This document shows, in pieces, positions 16,494-24,767 of a stretch of 56,027 bases of DNA. Source of the stretch: a virus; the IMG/VR virus record IMGVR_UViG_3300037258_000287, positions 1 through 56,027 of that record; one strand, written 5' to 3'. The position numbers and the translations under genes are program-made. The stretch's first letter is position 1, and each line of letters starts with the position of its first letter. The notes below the pieces were generated by a model. The model did no database searches. It was given only the letters and a program-made list of their open reading frames with translations, and was not told the origin of the DNA.

Positions 16494-17894
16494 GTGCGAA
16501 CTCTCTTTCTCGGCTCTCTTTTGTGGCTCGCCAGCACTTTTGGCTGCGGGCATGTAGCGTTTGCTCAGTGCACGGGATGCGGCGGTGGGGGTGGCGGCGG
16601 CATGGTTTACCCTGGCGCCGGGGTGGCCAATTCCTCCGGGAGCGCGTGGAATACCTCGTACGCGGTTGGCACTGGAGCCAACAACCTCCCGCAGTTGAAT
16701 GGCAGCGGACTGCTGCTGCCGACCATCCTGCCGCTGCCTGGCGTCTCGACTCTTGGAGCCGTGTTTCAGCAGAACTGCGACACCGACAGCCCGCATGAGT
16801 TTCTCGTATCCATCAACGCCGATGGAAGCTCAAGCTGCGAAAACCCCACGCAGTTCAACGGCGTTGCAGTGCCTGCCAGCATCTTGATGGGGACTAATCC
16901 CAGCTCCCAGCCCATTGCCGCAACCGCTCATCTGGTGTCCGTCCCTCTCGCCTGCGTTGCAGCGTCGGCATCAGGATCGTCCTATACCTGCTCGACCTCG
17001 CCCACCTTTGTGCCTGCATCGGGTGACACGATCTGGTTCAAGGCAGATGTGGCGAGCACTGGCGCGGCGACCTTGAATGTGAATAGCAGCTCGGCCATTT
17101 CGATCAAAAAGCAAGGCGGAGGAACGGCGCTCGTAGCCAACGATCTGCTCGCCCACACCATTACGCAACTGACCTATGACGGGACGAATTGGCAGATGCA
17201 GGGGCAGACGGGAAATGCGTCCGGGGCGACACCCAACTTCTACCCCGGCGCTTACTCTGGGGCATCGGCGACCGCTGGCTACGGACCTGTCTATGCGATC
17301 ACGACGCCTCCGTCAACCGGATGGAGTTGGTTCAATCAGAACTCCGCGACCATCGACGCGACCGGTGGGTACCTCTACCTTGATTCGGCGACGGCCCTCT
17401 CGGGCAGTAATCTCGTGGGCAGGGTGATGACGGCGCCATCGACACCCTACAGCGTCGTGGCGCTGCTGATGCCAGATGTATTTATCAACACGTCGGCCAA
17501 TGGCACATACGCCGGGTACGGGATTTGCTTCTCTGATGGCACCAAGTTCGTTACTTTTAGAGCTAATAATGAAGAATTCACAGGGGGTGTGATTAACGGG
17601 GACACGACGGATTTCGATAAGTGGACCAATGCTACAACCTTCAGCGCGGACTACACGCTACAGACTTACCTACCATCATCATGGACGGCCCGGGGCCTTG
17701 CTATATGGATGAAGCTGACCGATGACGGTACAAACCTTTCCGCCTACCGATCGATCGATGGACAGCACTGGATTCAGTATGGGTCTAACCAGTCGCGCAC
17801 AGGGTTCATGACGGGCGGCCCAACCGAGATAGGATTTTTTGTTTATTCCCAAAGCCAGCGCGCCGCGGTGTCGCTGCTGTCGTGGACCTATTAG
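16494..17894 (+). CDS. Secreted fibre-like protein with LamG-like domain, ends at TAG
   Basis: 466 residues from GTG 16494. A Sec signal (LFLGSLLWLASTFGCGHVAFA) is followed by a Cys/Gly stretch, then fibre-type sequence (YPGAGVANSSGSAWNTSY, and a segment reading DGTNWQMQGQTGN). A jelly-roll domain spans about 245-466 (FYPGAYSGASATAGYG to FFVYSQSQRAAVSLLSWTY). The frame stops at TAG 17892-17894 exactly at a domain end. It then continues in the same frame for 51 sense codons into the beta-propeller gene. The product may therefore be made in a short form and, with readthrough, a 959-residue long form. Confidence 0.7.
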   Translation: MRTLFLGSLLWLASTFGCGHVAFAQCTGCGGGGGGGMVYPGAGVANSSGSAWNTSYAVGTGANNLPQLNGSGLLLPTILPLPGVSTLGAVFQQNCDTDSPHEFLVSINADGSSSCENPTQFNGVAVPASILMGTNPSSQPIAATAHLVSVPLACVAASASGSSYTCSTSPTFVPASGDTIWFKADVASTGAATLNVNSSSAISIKKQGGGTALVANDLLAHTITQLTYDGTNWQMQGQTGNASGATPNFYPGAYSGASATAGYGPVYAITTPPSTGWSWFNQNSATIDATGGYLYLDSATALSGSNLVGRVMTAPSTPYSVVALLMPDVFINTSANGTYAGYGICFSDGTKFVTFRANNEEFTGGVINGDTTDFDKWTNATTFSADYTLQTYLPSSWTARGLAIWMKLTDDGTNLSAYRSIDGQHWIQYGSNQSRTGFMTGGPTEIGFFVYSQSQRAAVSLLSWTY

Positions 17895-19373
17895 ATTACG
17901 ACACCCGATAACGAGGGATACTCGGGACCGGGGCCGATTTCGATCGGTACAGCGGCGGGCGACAACTCGCGCAATTCCGTCAATAACTCCGAATCAGCGA
18001 TCACACCGGCGAACGTTTCAACCCTGAAGAAACTCGGCTCGTACCTCATGGATGGCCCGATAATGGGCCAACCGTTGTATGTTCCCGGAGTGACAGTTGG
18101 AAGCTTGGCTTACAACCTGATCCTGGTCGGCACCCTGAACAATACGATTTACGCGTTCAACGCTGATAATCCTTCCCAGTTGCCAACCTGGCAACTTAAT
18201 TTCGGAGCAACATGGGCCAGTCCGTTTTCGGTGAACTGCTGCTACTCGAACAACATCGGAATCTTGTCGACGATGGCGACTGACGGCACCTATCTGTACC
18301 TGGTGACGGTGAACGACACCCCCACCTACACCTTGCGCAAAGTCTCCCTGGCGACGGGGTTGCAAGTAGCATCAGCCACCATCAGCGGCAGCGTCACCGG
18401 TACGGGGGCTGGCACAGTCGGCGGCGAAACGGACACGACATCTGGATCCAGCCTGTTATTCAACGCGGCGTTCCAAACGCAGCGCGCGGCTTTAACCCTC
18501 GCAAACGGGAATGTCTACCTGGGCTTCGGCGCGGGGGACGAGTCCAAGGTTTGGCATGGGTGGATCATGTCGTACGACACGGCAAGCTTGACGCAACAGG
18601 CTATCTGGTGCTCGACACCGAACGGCAACGGGGGGGGCGCATGGAACGTCCAGGGGTTCGCGGTCGATGGCTCAGGCAACATCTACGCTTCTACCGGAAA
18701 CGGATCATGGGACGGGTCGACCAGCTTCTCGCAGTCGGTCCTAAAATTCAATTCCTCGCTGGTGATGGAGGATTGGTTTACTCCCTCAAACGAGTCAACG
18801 AGCAGCGCGGCGGACGCCGACCTTTCATCCGGTTCCGTGATGCTGATTCCCAGCACCTCGCTCCTCACGCTCGGCTCGAAGGACGGCCGCGTGTGGGTGA
18901 TCGACACCGGCAACATGGGACATCTACAAGGGAGCGGCGCAGCTCCCCAAGTGTTCAACTCGGCAACGGTGACGGAGGGCAGCGGGACGGGCGTCTTTGG
19001 CGGGGCTTTCTTCCAGTCGAACGGATATTTCCCTATCGCGTCGCAGTCTATGAACGGGTTCGCCTTCAGCGGGTCGACCTACACGACGGCGGCTTTCGCT
19101 TCGACGTCTCCCAGCTTCGCTCAGGTAGCCTTGACCGGAACGTCCAACGGCGGATCGAACCCGATACTCTGGGCTGTAACCATCGATTCCTCTGGTTTTT
19201 CGACGGAGAGGCAAGCGACGCTCCGGGCGCTGAACCCAGCAACGCTCGCACAGTACTGGGCCACGGATGGAAGCTACGGAGCCTACAGCAAATTCGCACC
19301 TCCCACCGTCGCGAATGGGCGCGTTTACGTCCCAACGTTTGGAGGGAGTCTGCTGGCGTTCGGGCTGCCGTAG
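17895..19373 (+). CDS. PQQ-type beta-propeller protein, in frame with the upstream fibre gene
   Basis: The first ATG is at 18048, giving 441 residues, but the domain clearly begins earlier. Codons 17895-18047 encode DNSRNSVNNSESAITPANVS and on to LGSYLMDGPIMGQ, the usual opening of secreted PQQ-like propellers of soil bacteria. Blades follow (NLILVGTLNNTIYAFNAD, LYLVTVNDT, DGSGNIYASTGNGSWDG, LTLGSKDGRVWVIDTG). The frame is that of the gene ending at TAG 17892. Either the TAG is read through, or translation restarts at a non-AUG codon or at 18048 with a truncated first blade, or the TAG is a fresh nonsense mutation. Confidence 0.7.
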   Translation: MTTPDNEGYSGPGPISIGTAAGDNSRNSVNNSESAITPANVSTLKKLGSYLMDGPIMGQPLYVPGVTVGSLAYNLILVGTLNNTIYAFNADNPSQLPTWQLNFGATWASPFSVNCCYSNNIGILSTMATDGTYLYLVTVNDTPTYTLRKVSLATGLQVASATISGSVTGTGAGTVGGETDTTSGSSLLFNAAFQTQRAALTLANGNVYLGFGAGDESKVWHGWIMSYDTASLTQQAIWCSTPNGNGGGAWNVQGFAVDGSGNIYASTGNGSWDGSTSFSQSVLKFNSSLVMEDWFTPSNESTSSAADADLSSGSVMLIPSTSLLTLGSKDGRVWVIDTGNMGHLQGSGAAPQVFNSATVTEGSGTGVFGGAFFQSNGYFPIASQSMNGFAFSGSTYTTAAFASTSPSFAQVALTGTSNGGSNPILWAVTIDSSGFSTERQATLRALNPATLAQYWATDGSYGAYSKFAPPTVANGRVYVPTFGGSLLAFGLP

Positions 19374-19447
19374 TTTTGGCCCTTGCGCTTCTCTGTTCGG
19401 TGCGCTATCGTGTTCTTTCCATCGCGTTCAGTTAGGCGCGATGGATG

Positions 19448-19467
19448 ATCTGCCCTGTAGGGTAGAT
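19448..19467. promoter_or_regulatory. 20-bp dyad site (operator-like), copy D
   Basis: ATCTGCCCTGTAGGGTAGAT differs at one base from the copy at 28118-28137. It lies 4 bases upstream of the start codon of the small gene at 19472, where a bound protein would block transcription or initiation. Confidence 0.65.
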
Positions 19468-19471
19468 TCTC

Positions 19472-19645
19472 ATGGAAGCCCCGCACCCCACTCCCACAGT
19501 GCCGATGCTGTTGCTTCAGCAGATCACGGAGTTGATGCGCAGCTCTGGGGCAAATCAGACCGAGGCGAAATGCGCACTCAAAGCCGCTATCGCTATGGTT
19601 CCCGAGATGGGGCTGAAAGAGAAGCCCTTTGCCGTCCTCGGCTAG
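19472..19645 (+). CDS. Small hypothetical protein, 57 residues
   Basis: MEAPHPTPTVPMLLLQQITE... then ANQTEAKCALKAAIAMVPEM: helical with balanced charge, not like a random frame. It lies alone after the propeller gene with the 20-bp dyad touching its 5' end, so its expression may be controlled by the dyad-binding protein. It could be a small regulator; no motif identifies it. The stretch 19646-19825 after it holds no gene. Confidence 0.5.
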   Translation: MEAPHPTPTVPMLLLQQITELMRSSGANQTEAKCALKAAIAMVPEMGLKEKPFAVLG

Positions 19646-19825
19646 ACACGGCTCCCTGCTTCTTTCCTGAGTCTGCGGATAGCAGGGCTGCCGTGAGTCC
19701 GAGCCCCAATTCGTGGCTTTTGCACCACAGATTGCAGGCCAAAAAATAACCCATAAGTTATTGATTCTTCGTTCAGGCCTTTTTGGGCCTTCCGCCTAAC
19801 TTCCCAACCTCCGCTGCGCAATGTG

Positions 19826-20122
19826 TCAGCAGACAGGAATTTTCATCGCGCGCATGCGGGTCTCGTAGTCTTCCTGCAACCCGGAGAGACGTTGCTCCTC
19901 AAGTACCAGTTGGCCGATCTTCGACAGGTCGAGATACTCCTGAAGGATCGAGTCCTTACAAACCTCGTCGAAGTCCGGCTTTCGGTCGATAGCCTCCGCC
20001 AGCCTCCTTAAGGCTGATGCGACTTGTTTCACTCGCTCGACGGTCCACAGGCGCTTTTCCACCACGTCGCGATGCTCCATCACGAGCCTGCCGATGGTGG
20101 CGTACTGTTCTTCTGTGCTCAT
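19826..20122 (-). CDS. Hypothetical coiled-coil protein
   Basis: A 98-residue leftward protein, highly charged and helical throughout (VVEKRLWTVERVKQVASALR, then LSKIGQLVLEEQRLSGLQED). It is the first of three leftward genes between the late operon and the accessory array. No family recognised; helical bundle or small DNA/protein-binding protein is possible. Confidence 0.65.
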   Translation of the reverse strand: MSTEEQYATIGRLVMEHRDVVEKRLWTVERVKQVASALRRLAEAIDRKPDFDEVCKDSILQEYLDLSKIGQLVLEEQRLSGLQEDYETRMRAMKIPVC

Positions 20123-20213
20123 CGCGCTTCAGTGTATCGCAGGCCGGAGCCGTAGCTTCCTTCCTCTCTTGCCTTACGCCGGGCTTCAGCCAACATCGCC
20201 ACCACTCTGCGCC

Positions 20214-20738
20214 TTACTGAACTTCGAAGCAGTACAGATCCAAAACCGAGCCGCGAAGCGAGATGGCGTATTCTCCCGGCGCAAGCGTGTTTTGCGGCGT
20301 TATGACGTAGGACCGAACGCCATACTCTGCAAAGCGAAGCGGCACAGCGCCTTCGTCTAACGTGGACTCAGCAGCCGCGCCCAAAAGAGTGCCGTGCGCC
20401 CGAGTCATGACAAACTCTCTGTGGCTTTTCGATGCCTTGAGAATCTTCAGCTCAAATCGAGACGCCGGGTCCATCGGAGACCTGCCGTTCACGATCAGCC
20501 GGGCATCCGATGGGACGCGCACGGGGGAGTGTCCGTGCTGTATCTCGGCAATCATCTTCACCGACGCGTAACCCGGCAACGCTCTGGTTTTTGCGTGGAA
20601 GGTGACGGACTGGCGCTCAAGAGGAATCAGTTTTCCTAAGGGATCAAGGGCAAAGAAGCTGCCGATATACTGGGGCTCGTCTTGCGCAACCGCCGTCGAT
20701 AACGAGAGAAGCGCTGCTATGAGAATTGTCGTTTTCAT
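20214..20738 (-). CDS. Secreted hypothetical protein
   Basis: From ATG at 20738-20736 the 174-residue product has a clean Sec signal (MKTTILIAALLSLSTAVA, then QDEP). The longer upstream start adds 12 charged residues before the signal and is less likely. The mature part is beta-rich (YIGSFFALDPLGKLIPLERQ, APGEYAISLRGSVLDLYCFE) and resembles bacterial secreted proteins rather than virion parts. An exported protein expressed apart from the late operon may be a lysogenic-conversion factor; that is inference. Confidence 0.7.
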   Translation of the reverse strand: MKTTILIAALLSLSTAVAQDEPQYIGSFFALDPLGKLIPLERQSVTFHAKTRALPGYASVKMIAEIQHGHSPVRVPSDARLIVNGRSPMDPASRFELKILKASKSHREFVMTRAHGTLLGAAAESTLDEGAVPLRFAEYGVRSYVITPQNTLAPGEYAISLRGSVLDLYCFEVQ

Positions 20739-20770
20739 GCCCTGCTGTTTACGCCTGCCCGAACACCATT

Positions 20771-20944
20771 TCAACCAGTCCGATCGGACTCAGTAGTACC
20801 CGCGTCCTTCGTCCCCCACCTTGCCCGAGCGGCCCGCTGCGCAAGTTCTTTCCGCGCCTCTGGCGTCAGATTCTTCCTGCTGTTCTTCCCGCCTATTGCG
20901 CCAATCGCGCGCACATCCACCAAAACCTTTTTCTTGCGAGCCAT
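20771..20944 (-). CDS. Small basic protein
   Basis: 57 residues from ATG 20944-20942: MARKKKVLVDVRAIGAIGGK, then NLTPEARKELAQRAARARW. The last segment is a basic helix of a type common in small phage and plasmid proteins that bind DNA or RNA. The 24-residue upstream extension is unlike protein and is left out. It lies next to the promoter region at 21003, facing the opposite way. Confidence 0.6.
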   Translation of the reverse strand: MARKKKVLVDVRAIGAIGGKNSRKNLTPEARKELAQRAARARWGTKDAGTTESDRTG

Positions 20945-21002
20945 GATCGCTAACCATTGTACATGCAAAGTTGCCGTGCACTGTTTTTCATACAGATTTC
21001 GC

Positions 21003-21032
21003 TTGACTATATGCACAGCCGCTGTTCATAAT
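21003..21032 (+). promoter_or_regulatory. Sigma-70-type promoter for the accessory array
   Basis: TTGACT (21003-21008), 18-base spacer, CATAAT (21027-21032). A ribosome site AAGGAG at 21044-21049 precedes ATG 21062. It lies in the divergent gap between leftward and rightward genes. Confidence 0.65.
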
Positions 21033-21061
21033 GGAAGAGTACTAAGGAGCCGACAAACACA

Positions 21062-21400
21062 ATGTCTACCGCCACTAAAATCCCTACATCAATCTGCCCC
21101 GCATGTGGTGCCTTCGACCCGGAAACAAACTTCGTCGATGCCCCGATGCGCTGCCCTGCAACCGGTTATCAGCAGGGTGCAGGCTATCGCTGCGAAGCTT
21201 GCGGCGAAATCTCAGAGGGGGAAGACTGGGACAAGCTGGCAGGCCAGATCTGCTGCGAATGCGGCATGGTAGGCACCCGTAATTGCGTGTGCCCGCACGA
21301 TCCCGCGTATGACGAGTACATGCGGCGGCGCAAACCCGTGCTGCCCGAGCTGCCGGCAGGCTTCAAGTTCATCACGGTCATTCAGAAGGAGGTGGCGTAA
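21062..21400 (+). CDS. Zinc-ribbon-type Cys-rich protein
   Basis: 112 residues with CPAC, RCEAC, CCEC and CVCP clusters, enough for two zinc sites of the ribbon or rubredoxin knuckle type. It is the first gene after the 21003 promoter. Its end (KEVA, stop) contains the AGGAGG ribosome site of the next gene. That junction is repeated 280 bp downstream. Probably a nucleic-acid or protein-binding early protein; function unknown. Confidence 0.75.
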   Translation: MSTATKIPTSICPACGAFDPETNFVDAPMRCPATGYQQGAGYRCEACGEISEGEDWDKLAGQICCECGMVGTRNCVCPHDPAYDEYMRRRKPVLPELPAGFKFITVIQKEVA

Positions 21401-21405
21401 CATGG
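21387..21405 (+). repeat. Gene-junction repeat pair 1, first copy
   Basis: AGGAGGTGGCGTAACATGG is identical to 21667-21685. It spans the last codons and stop of one gene, the ribosome site and the start of the next. Confidence 0.85.
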
Positions 21406-21680
21406 AACGCTTTCGGTTGAACCAATGGCGCGTCAAAGTCGACGGCGAGGATCAGGCAATCTTCACCACGCGCAATTGCAGCGCAGAAGAAGCAATGGCC
21501 ATTGCGGTCGCCATGTATGGCAAGGGCGTAACGGAACTCGAAGACGAGGACTTCATCCGGCAGGATCTGACCCACGCACAACTGCACGTTGCGGACCCTA
21601 AGTATTGCGCTCTTTGCGGCTCGTACGCCGATAGCCACGACGAGAAATGCTCGGCAGCGCCGAAAGAGGAGGTGGCGTAA
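21402..21680 (+). CDS. Hypothetical protein, 92 residues
   Basis: MERFRLNQWRVKVDGEDQAI... The start ATG 21402 is 9 bases after AGGAGGTGG, so the longer upstream start is rejected. Alpha/beta N-terminus, then a small Cys pair near the end (YCALCGSYADSHDEKC). It forms a cassette exactly bounded by the junction repeats at 21387 and 21667. No known family. Confidence 0.7.
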   Translation: MERFRLNQWRVKVDGEDQAIFTTRNCSAEEAMAIAVAMYGKGVTELEDEDFIRQDLTHAQLHVADPKYCALCGSYADSHDEKCSAAPKEEVA

Positions 21681-21685
21681 CATGG
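21667..21685 (+). repeat. Gene-junction repeat pair 1, second copy
   Basis: Identical to 21387-21405, 280 bp away. See the finding on cassette junctions. Confidence 0.85.
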
Positions 21686-21807
21686 CCGGCCTCTCTACCA
21701 TCCAGGCGCTGTTCATTGCGCTCATGCTCTACGTGCTGGCAGGCGGCGACCATCAGGACCCGCACACGCAGCACTATTTTTCTCACGAGGTGCACTCATG
21801 CCGGTAA
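21682..21807 (+). CDS. Small membrane protein, 41 residues
   Basis: MAGLSTIQALFIALMLYVLA gives one membrane helix, followed by a His-rich tail (GGDHQDPHTQHYFSHEVH). The start is set by the strong AGGAGG in the repeat. It overlaps the next start by 10 bases. Function unknown. Confidence 0.55.
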   Translation: MAGLSTIQALFIALMLYVLAGGDHQDPHTQHYFSHEVHSCR

Positions 21808-21941
21808 CGTACTCTCAATTCCGCGAGCTGGTCCGGACTGCTGATGGACCGTTCGGTTATCTGTTTTTCGGCATGCAGATGGTGTGCGATCCCATCATCT
21901 ACGTTGCGGTTCAATTCGGCGGCGATTGGAGCCGAGTGTGA
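21798..21941 (+). CDS. Small hypothetical protein, 47 residues
   Basis: MPVTYSQFRELVRTADGPFG..., starting inside the end of the preceding gene and ending over the GTG of the next (GTGA). The tight overlaps on both sides argue that it is translated. No family recognised. Confidence 0.5.
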   Translation: MPVTYSQFRELVRTADGPFGYLFFGMQMVCDPIIYVAVQFGGDWSRV

Positions 21942-22144
21942 ATATTAAACAGCCCACGGTTCGAAAGATCAATGACCATCTCTGGTGCGGACAGCATTAT
22001 TGCTACGTGGACCTGCCCGACGGCCGCCGACTGCGCATCAGCCGCGCCCGGACACGAAAGGGCGTACTGGAAGGCCGCGTGATCATCGGCAGCGAGAAAG
22101 ATTGGGAAGTCATCCCGCCAACTGCGCGGATCGAGTTATCGTGA
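21938..22144 (+). CDS. Hypothetical protein, 68 residues
   Basis: From GTG 21938, overlapping the previous stop. Basic and beta-rich (HYCYVDLPDGRRLRISRART, then VIIGSEKDWEVIPPTARIEL); it may be a small nucleic-acid-binding fold. The longer reading from ATG 21884 runs through the preceding gene and is not used. Confidence 0.55.
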   Translation: MNIKQPTVRKINDHLWCGQHYCYVDLPDGRRLRISRARTRKGVLEGRVIIGSEKDWEVIPPTARIELS

Positions 22145-22163
22145 GGCCCGAGGTTCAAAAGTT

Positions 22164-22397
22164 ATGGCAAAGCGAAAATCTGAATCTGAAAAAAGGGCGG
22201 CCGAGACTGAGCGCAACCTTCACCGGCTGCGCGATGCAGTGGAGAAAGAAGCCCTCGCTATCGCCTACAGGTTTGGTGACATCGACAACACTATGGTCAC
22301 CATGGCGGATCAACTGAAGGACGATGTGGATCGATGGATTGCGGAAGTCCGGGAGTACATAGAGGAAGCAGTCCGCGACGATCATTGGAGATTTTGA
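22164..22397 (+). CDS. Hypothetical helical protein, 77 residues
   Basis: MAKRKSESEKRAAETERNLH...: strongly charged and fully helical, likely coiled coil. The 155 bases after it (22398-22552) contain no gene I can support. Function unknown. Confidence 0.6.
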   Translation: MAKRKSESEKRAAETERNLHRLRDAVEKEALAIAYRFGDIDNTMVTMADQLKDDVDRWIAEVREYIEEAVRDDHWRF

Positions 22398-22552
22398 CCT
22401 TGGGCGCTTGCTGTGTCTTCACTTCCTTCACACGGCAGCAGGCGGCCCCGGCAGGTCTGAGGGGTAGGAGGGCAACTGTAGTTCCGCTCCTGGACGGTGG
22501 CGGATGGGGCTCTTCTATTCCCTCGGGCCTGATCGAAAGGATTTTGAAAATT

Positions 22553-22873
22553 ATGATCTCTCGTTGCCCAGTCCGAAAAGTTCGCGTGAGTCTGCGGAAA
22601 GGCCAGATCGTAGACGATGCCTACCGCGCCTTCATCAGCCGGCAAGCTTGCGTGTGCTGCGGATCGCAGAAGTGGATCGAGTGCGCGCACGTCGGATCAC
22701 GCGGCCTCGGACAGAAGTGCAGCGATTACGAAACCTTACCTCTTTGCCCTGCTCACCATGTGCAGGGTCCGGAGTCTCACCACGCACTCGGCAAAAGATT
22801 CTGGCTGGTGTGGGGTCTCAACCGATCTGCGCTCATTGCGCAGTTCAACCGACTTTACGCACGCGGGCGTTAA
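22553..22873 (+). CDS. DUF968/HNH-like nuclease
   Basis: 106 residues from ATG 22553, with GAAAGGA upstream. The core has a CVCCG knuckle, IECAHVGSRGLGQKCSD, then LPLCPAHHVQGPESHH. Histidine and cysteine spacing is that of phage HNH-type recombination nucleases (DUF968 or Ref-like). These cut or trim DNA and sit in early recombination modules. An upstream extension is possible but its translation looks unlike protein. Confidence 0.75.
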   Translation: MISRCPVRKVRVSLRKGQIVDDAYRAFISRQACVCCGSQKWIECAHVGSRGLGQKCSDYETLPLCPAHHVQGPESHHALGKRFWLVWGLNRSALIAQFNRLYARGR

Positions 22874-22893
22874 CCGCAAAGGAGAAAGACGCG

Positions 22894-23700
22894 ATGGCAG
22901 TTCTCAAACTGAAACTCGACGAGCCGGTAAAGGCGATGCTCAAATACGCGACCGGAAAATTCAAAGCGGAGGGCAGCCGCTGGCAGGGGTCGGAACCCAC
23001 GCTGATGTTCACCCTCACAGGCGGCGACATACCAGCAGTTTGCAACGCACCTGAGGCAATTCTCTCGCTGCCCCTCGATGCCGATCAGATGTTTTCTGAT
23101 TGCGGCGTGCGCAAGGGGACGCTGTTCAGCATCTGCAAGCGCAAAACTCAGCAGGGCGCGGAATATCACGAAGTGCGCAAGGTTGGCGGCCCGCAAGAAC
23201 CTCCATCAGTTCCGCAGGGCGCATCAGCCAGGGCGAACTACAGCAACGGCCACGATATGACGGCTGTGCTCGAAGCCTCGATCCAGCACGCCAAGATTGC
23301 CAAGCAGCCCGATGCTTTCGAAGCCTTACCTACTGAGTATGCGCAGCGAGTGAACCCTTCCGGAGTGACACCCGCCGCGCAACCCGGACCCACTCTCGTA
23401 AGTGCCGAGCAGCCCAAGGATACCGCAGTCGATACCATCCGCCATACCGGCCTCAGCCAGTTGTTCGCCGGCGCGGGCATCGCCGTAATCGACGCCTACA
23501 TCGCCATGCGGGATTACGCCATCAGTAAAGATCTCGACCTGGTCGACATCAAGAACAAGGGCATCAATCTCCAGGACTTGATTTCAACGGCCGTCATCCA
23601 CACCCAGCGCATGGCCGAACTCGAATGCAAGTTCATGGAGAAAGCCGCAGTCGCGATGAACCGAGTGCAGAACAACGGCGGTGTCCAATGGCGGCAATAG
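22894..23700 (+). CDS. Hypothetical early protein, 268 residues
   Basis: The start ATG 22894 follows AAAGGAG at 22878. The N-terminal 95 residues are a compact alpha/beta domain (LKLDEPVKAMLKYATGKFKA...). A Pro/Ala/Gln-rich linker covers about 100-180. A helical C-terminal domain (ISKDLDLVDIKNKGINLQDL...) ends in a Gln/Asn tail. The layout, a folded N-terminus plus linker plus acidic or helical end, is reminiscent of single-strand-binding or partner-recruiting proteins, but no motif supports a specific name. Confidence 0.7.
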   Translation: MAVLKLKLDEPVKAMLKYATGKFKAEGSRWQGSEPTLMFTLTGGDIPAVCNAPEAILSLPLDADQMFSDCGVRKGTLFSICKRKTQQGAEYHEVRKVGGPQEPPSVPQGASARANYSNGHDMTAVLEASIQHAKIAKQPDAFEALPTEYAQRVNPSGVTPAAQPGPTLVSAEQPKDTAVDTIRHTGLSQLFAGAGIAVIDAYIAMRDYAISKDLDLVDIKNKGINLQDLISTAVIHTQRMAELECKFMEKAAVAMNRVQNNGGVQWRQ

Positions 23701-24023
23701 CCTTCACTCAACAGGACGGGGCGGACTATACCGCCCCTGCCATCGAACCCGTCTGGGACGATGAACCCGGCTACCAAGATCATCTGCAGATCACCCGCGA
23801 ACTCGACGAGCTGCGGGAAGACAACGCCCGGCTCACCGCGCAGCTCGCCCGCGCACACCAGATCCTGCGGGCCATCAAACGCATCGAACCAAAGCCCGCC
23901 AGATGCGAAGGCTTCGAGGATGACGCCGCCGCAAATCTCGCCTCAGCTTACGCGCAAGCACACGCCAACATCCGGACGCGAGTCGATCTCTACCTCGCAA
24001 CTTGCAGGGAGGCGCAATCGTGA
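23688..24023 (+). CDS. Hypothetical coiled-coil protein, 111 residues
   Basis: MAAIAFTQQDGADYTAP... with a leucine-zipper-like helix in the middle (RELDELREDNARLTAQLARA). ATG 23688 overlaps the end of the preceding gene by 13 bases. Probably dimeric; function unknown. Confidence 0.65.
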   Translation: MAAIAFTQQDGADYTAPAIEPVWDDEPGYQDHLQITRELDELREDNARLTAQLARAHQILRAIKRIEPKPARCEGFEDDAAANLASAYAQAHANIRTRVDLYLATCREAQS

Positions 24024-24172
24024 CCCTACGCAAGCTCTTCGACGGCCGCCGGCAGTCCGGACGCCTCTACCGCATCACGAAGCGCGTCACCAGAACGCCG
24101 GCCGGCAAGCGGAAGACAACCTGGCGCGTCGAGCAGGTGACCGCCACGCCGAAAGGAACCACCATCCAATGA
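24020..24172 (+). CDS. Small basic protein, 50 residues
   Basis: GTG start overlapping the upstream stop (GTGA) and ATGA overlap downstream. Arg/Lys-rich (LRKLFDGRRQSGRLYRITKR), probably a beta-hairpin nucleic-acid binder. Supported mainly by the tight coupling. Confidence 0.5.
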   Translation: MTLRKLFDGRRQSGRLYRITKRVTRTPAGKRKTTWRVEQVTATPKGTTIQ

Positions 24173-24441
24173 CGCGATCCATGCACTTTCACCCGGGCCC
24201 ACTCGCCATATCGAGCGAGCGCGGCCGACCAGGTCCGGAAGTCCTCACCCCGTCTCAGGCTGCGATCGTCGAGCAGCTCGCCCGCGGCAAATCGACACTT
24301 GAAGCATCGAAGGCGCTCGGCATCAGCGTCCACACCTTGCGATTCCAGCTAAATTTGACCTACCGCCGGGCGCAGGTATCTCACCGTGGAGAGCTGATAC
24401 TGTGGGCGCTGGGGCATGGCTTTGGAAAGGGGGCCGTATGA
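24169..24441 (+). CDS. LuxR/GerE-type helix-turn-helix regulator
   Basis: 90 residues. A GerE-type HTH spans about 25-85: LTPSQAAIVEQLARGKSTLE, then SKALGISVHTLRFQLN. There is no receiver or ligand domain, so it is a bare DNA-binding domain, as often found in phages. It probably regulates early or lysogeny genes. A second protein of the same type is at 41365. Confidence 0.8.
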   Translation: MTRSMHFHPGPLAISSERGRPGPEVLTPSQAAIVEQLARGKSTLEASKALGISVHTLRFQLNLTYRRAQVSHRGELILWALGHGFGKGAV

Positions 24442-24472
24442 TCCGCATTTTGATTTGGGGAGGCGCACGCGC

Positions 24473-24613
24473 ATGACCTGGCTAGTCTTCGGATTCGTCG
24501 CCACGGCATTCCTCGCCGTGTTTCTGTTCTTTGTCTTCGCGGGCGACTGGGTGTTTGGCAAGATCCGCAGGCGCGCCACTCTTCGCCGGCTTCGCGATCG
24601 GGGGTTACTGTGA
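24473..24613 (+). CDS. Small membrane protein, 46 residues
   Basis: MTWLVFGFVATAFLAVFLFF gives one membrane helix, then a very basic end (KIRRRATLRRLRDRG) that should stay in the cytoplasm. ATG 24473 follows GGGAGGCGC. It is paired with a similar small membrane protein directly downstream. Confidence 0.55.
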   Translation: MTWLVFGFVATAFLAVFLFFVFAGDWVFGKIRRRATLRRLRDRGLL

Positions 24614-24753
24614 TGGAGGCATTCGCCGTTATCTTCGTCATGACGTTCGCCATCCGTGGCCTGCTCGCCTTCATCGGAGACCTGAACCTCTACCGCGCCC
24701 AGCAGCGCCGTGTCGATCGGGCGCTCGCCCGCCGGCGCCAACCCGGTAAATAA
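24613..24753 (+). CDS. Small membrane protein, 46 residues
   Basis: MEAFAVIFVMTFAIRGLLAF forms a hydrophobic helix, followed by a basic tail (RAQQRRVDRALARRRQPGK). Start overlaps the preceding stop. The two consecutive proteins share topology and may act as a pair. Confidence 0.5.
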   Translation: MEAFAVIFVMTFAIRGLLAFIGDLNLYRAQQRRVDRALARRRQPGK

Positions 24754-24767
24754 TCGTATTTTCGCCA

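Noticed and set aside
16494-19373. Reassignment of TAG as a sense codon across the genome
   Set aside because: Many genes end cleanly at TAG with a new start immediately after (for example 25175, 35306, 40298, 46862), so only a single special TAG is plausible.
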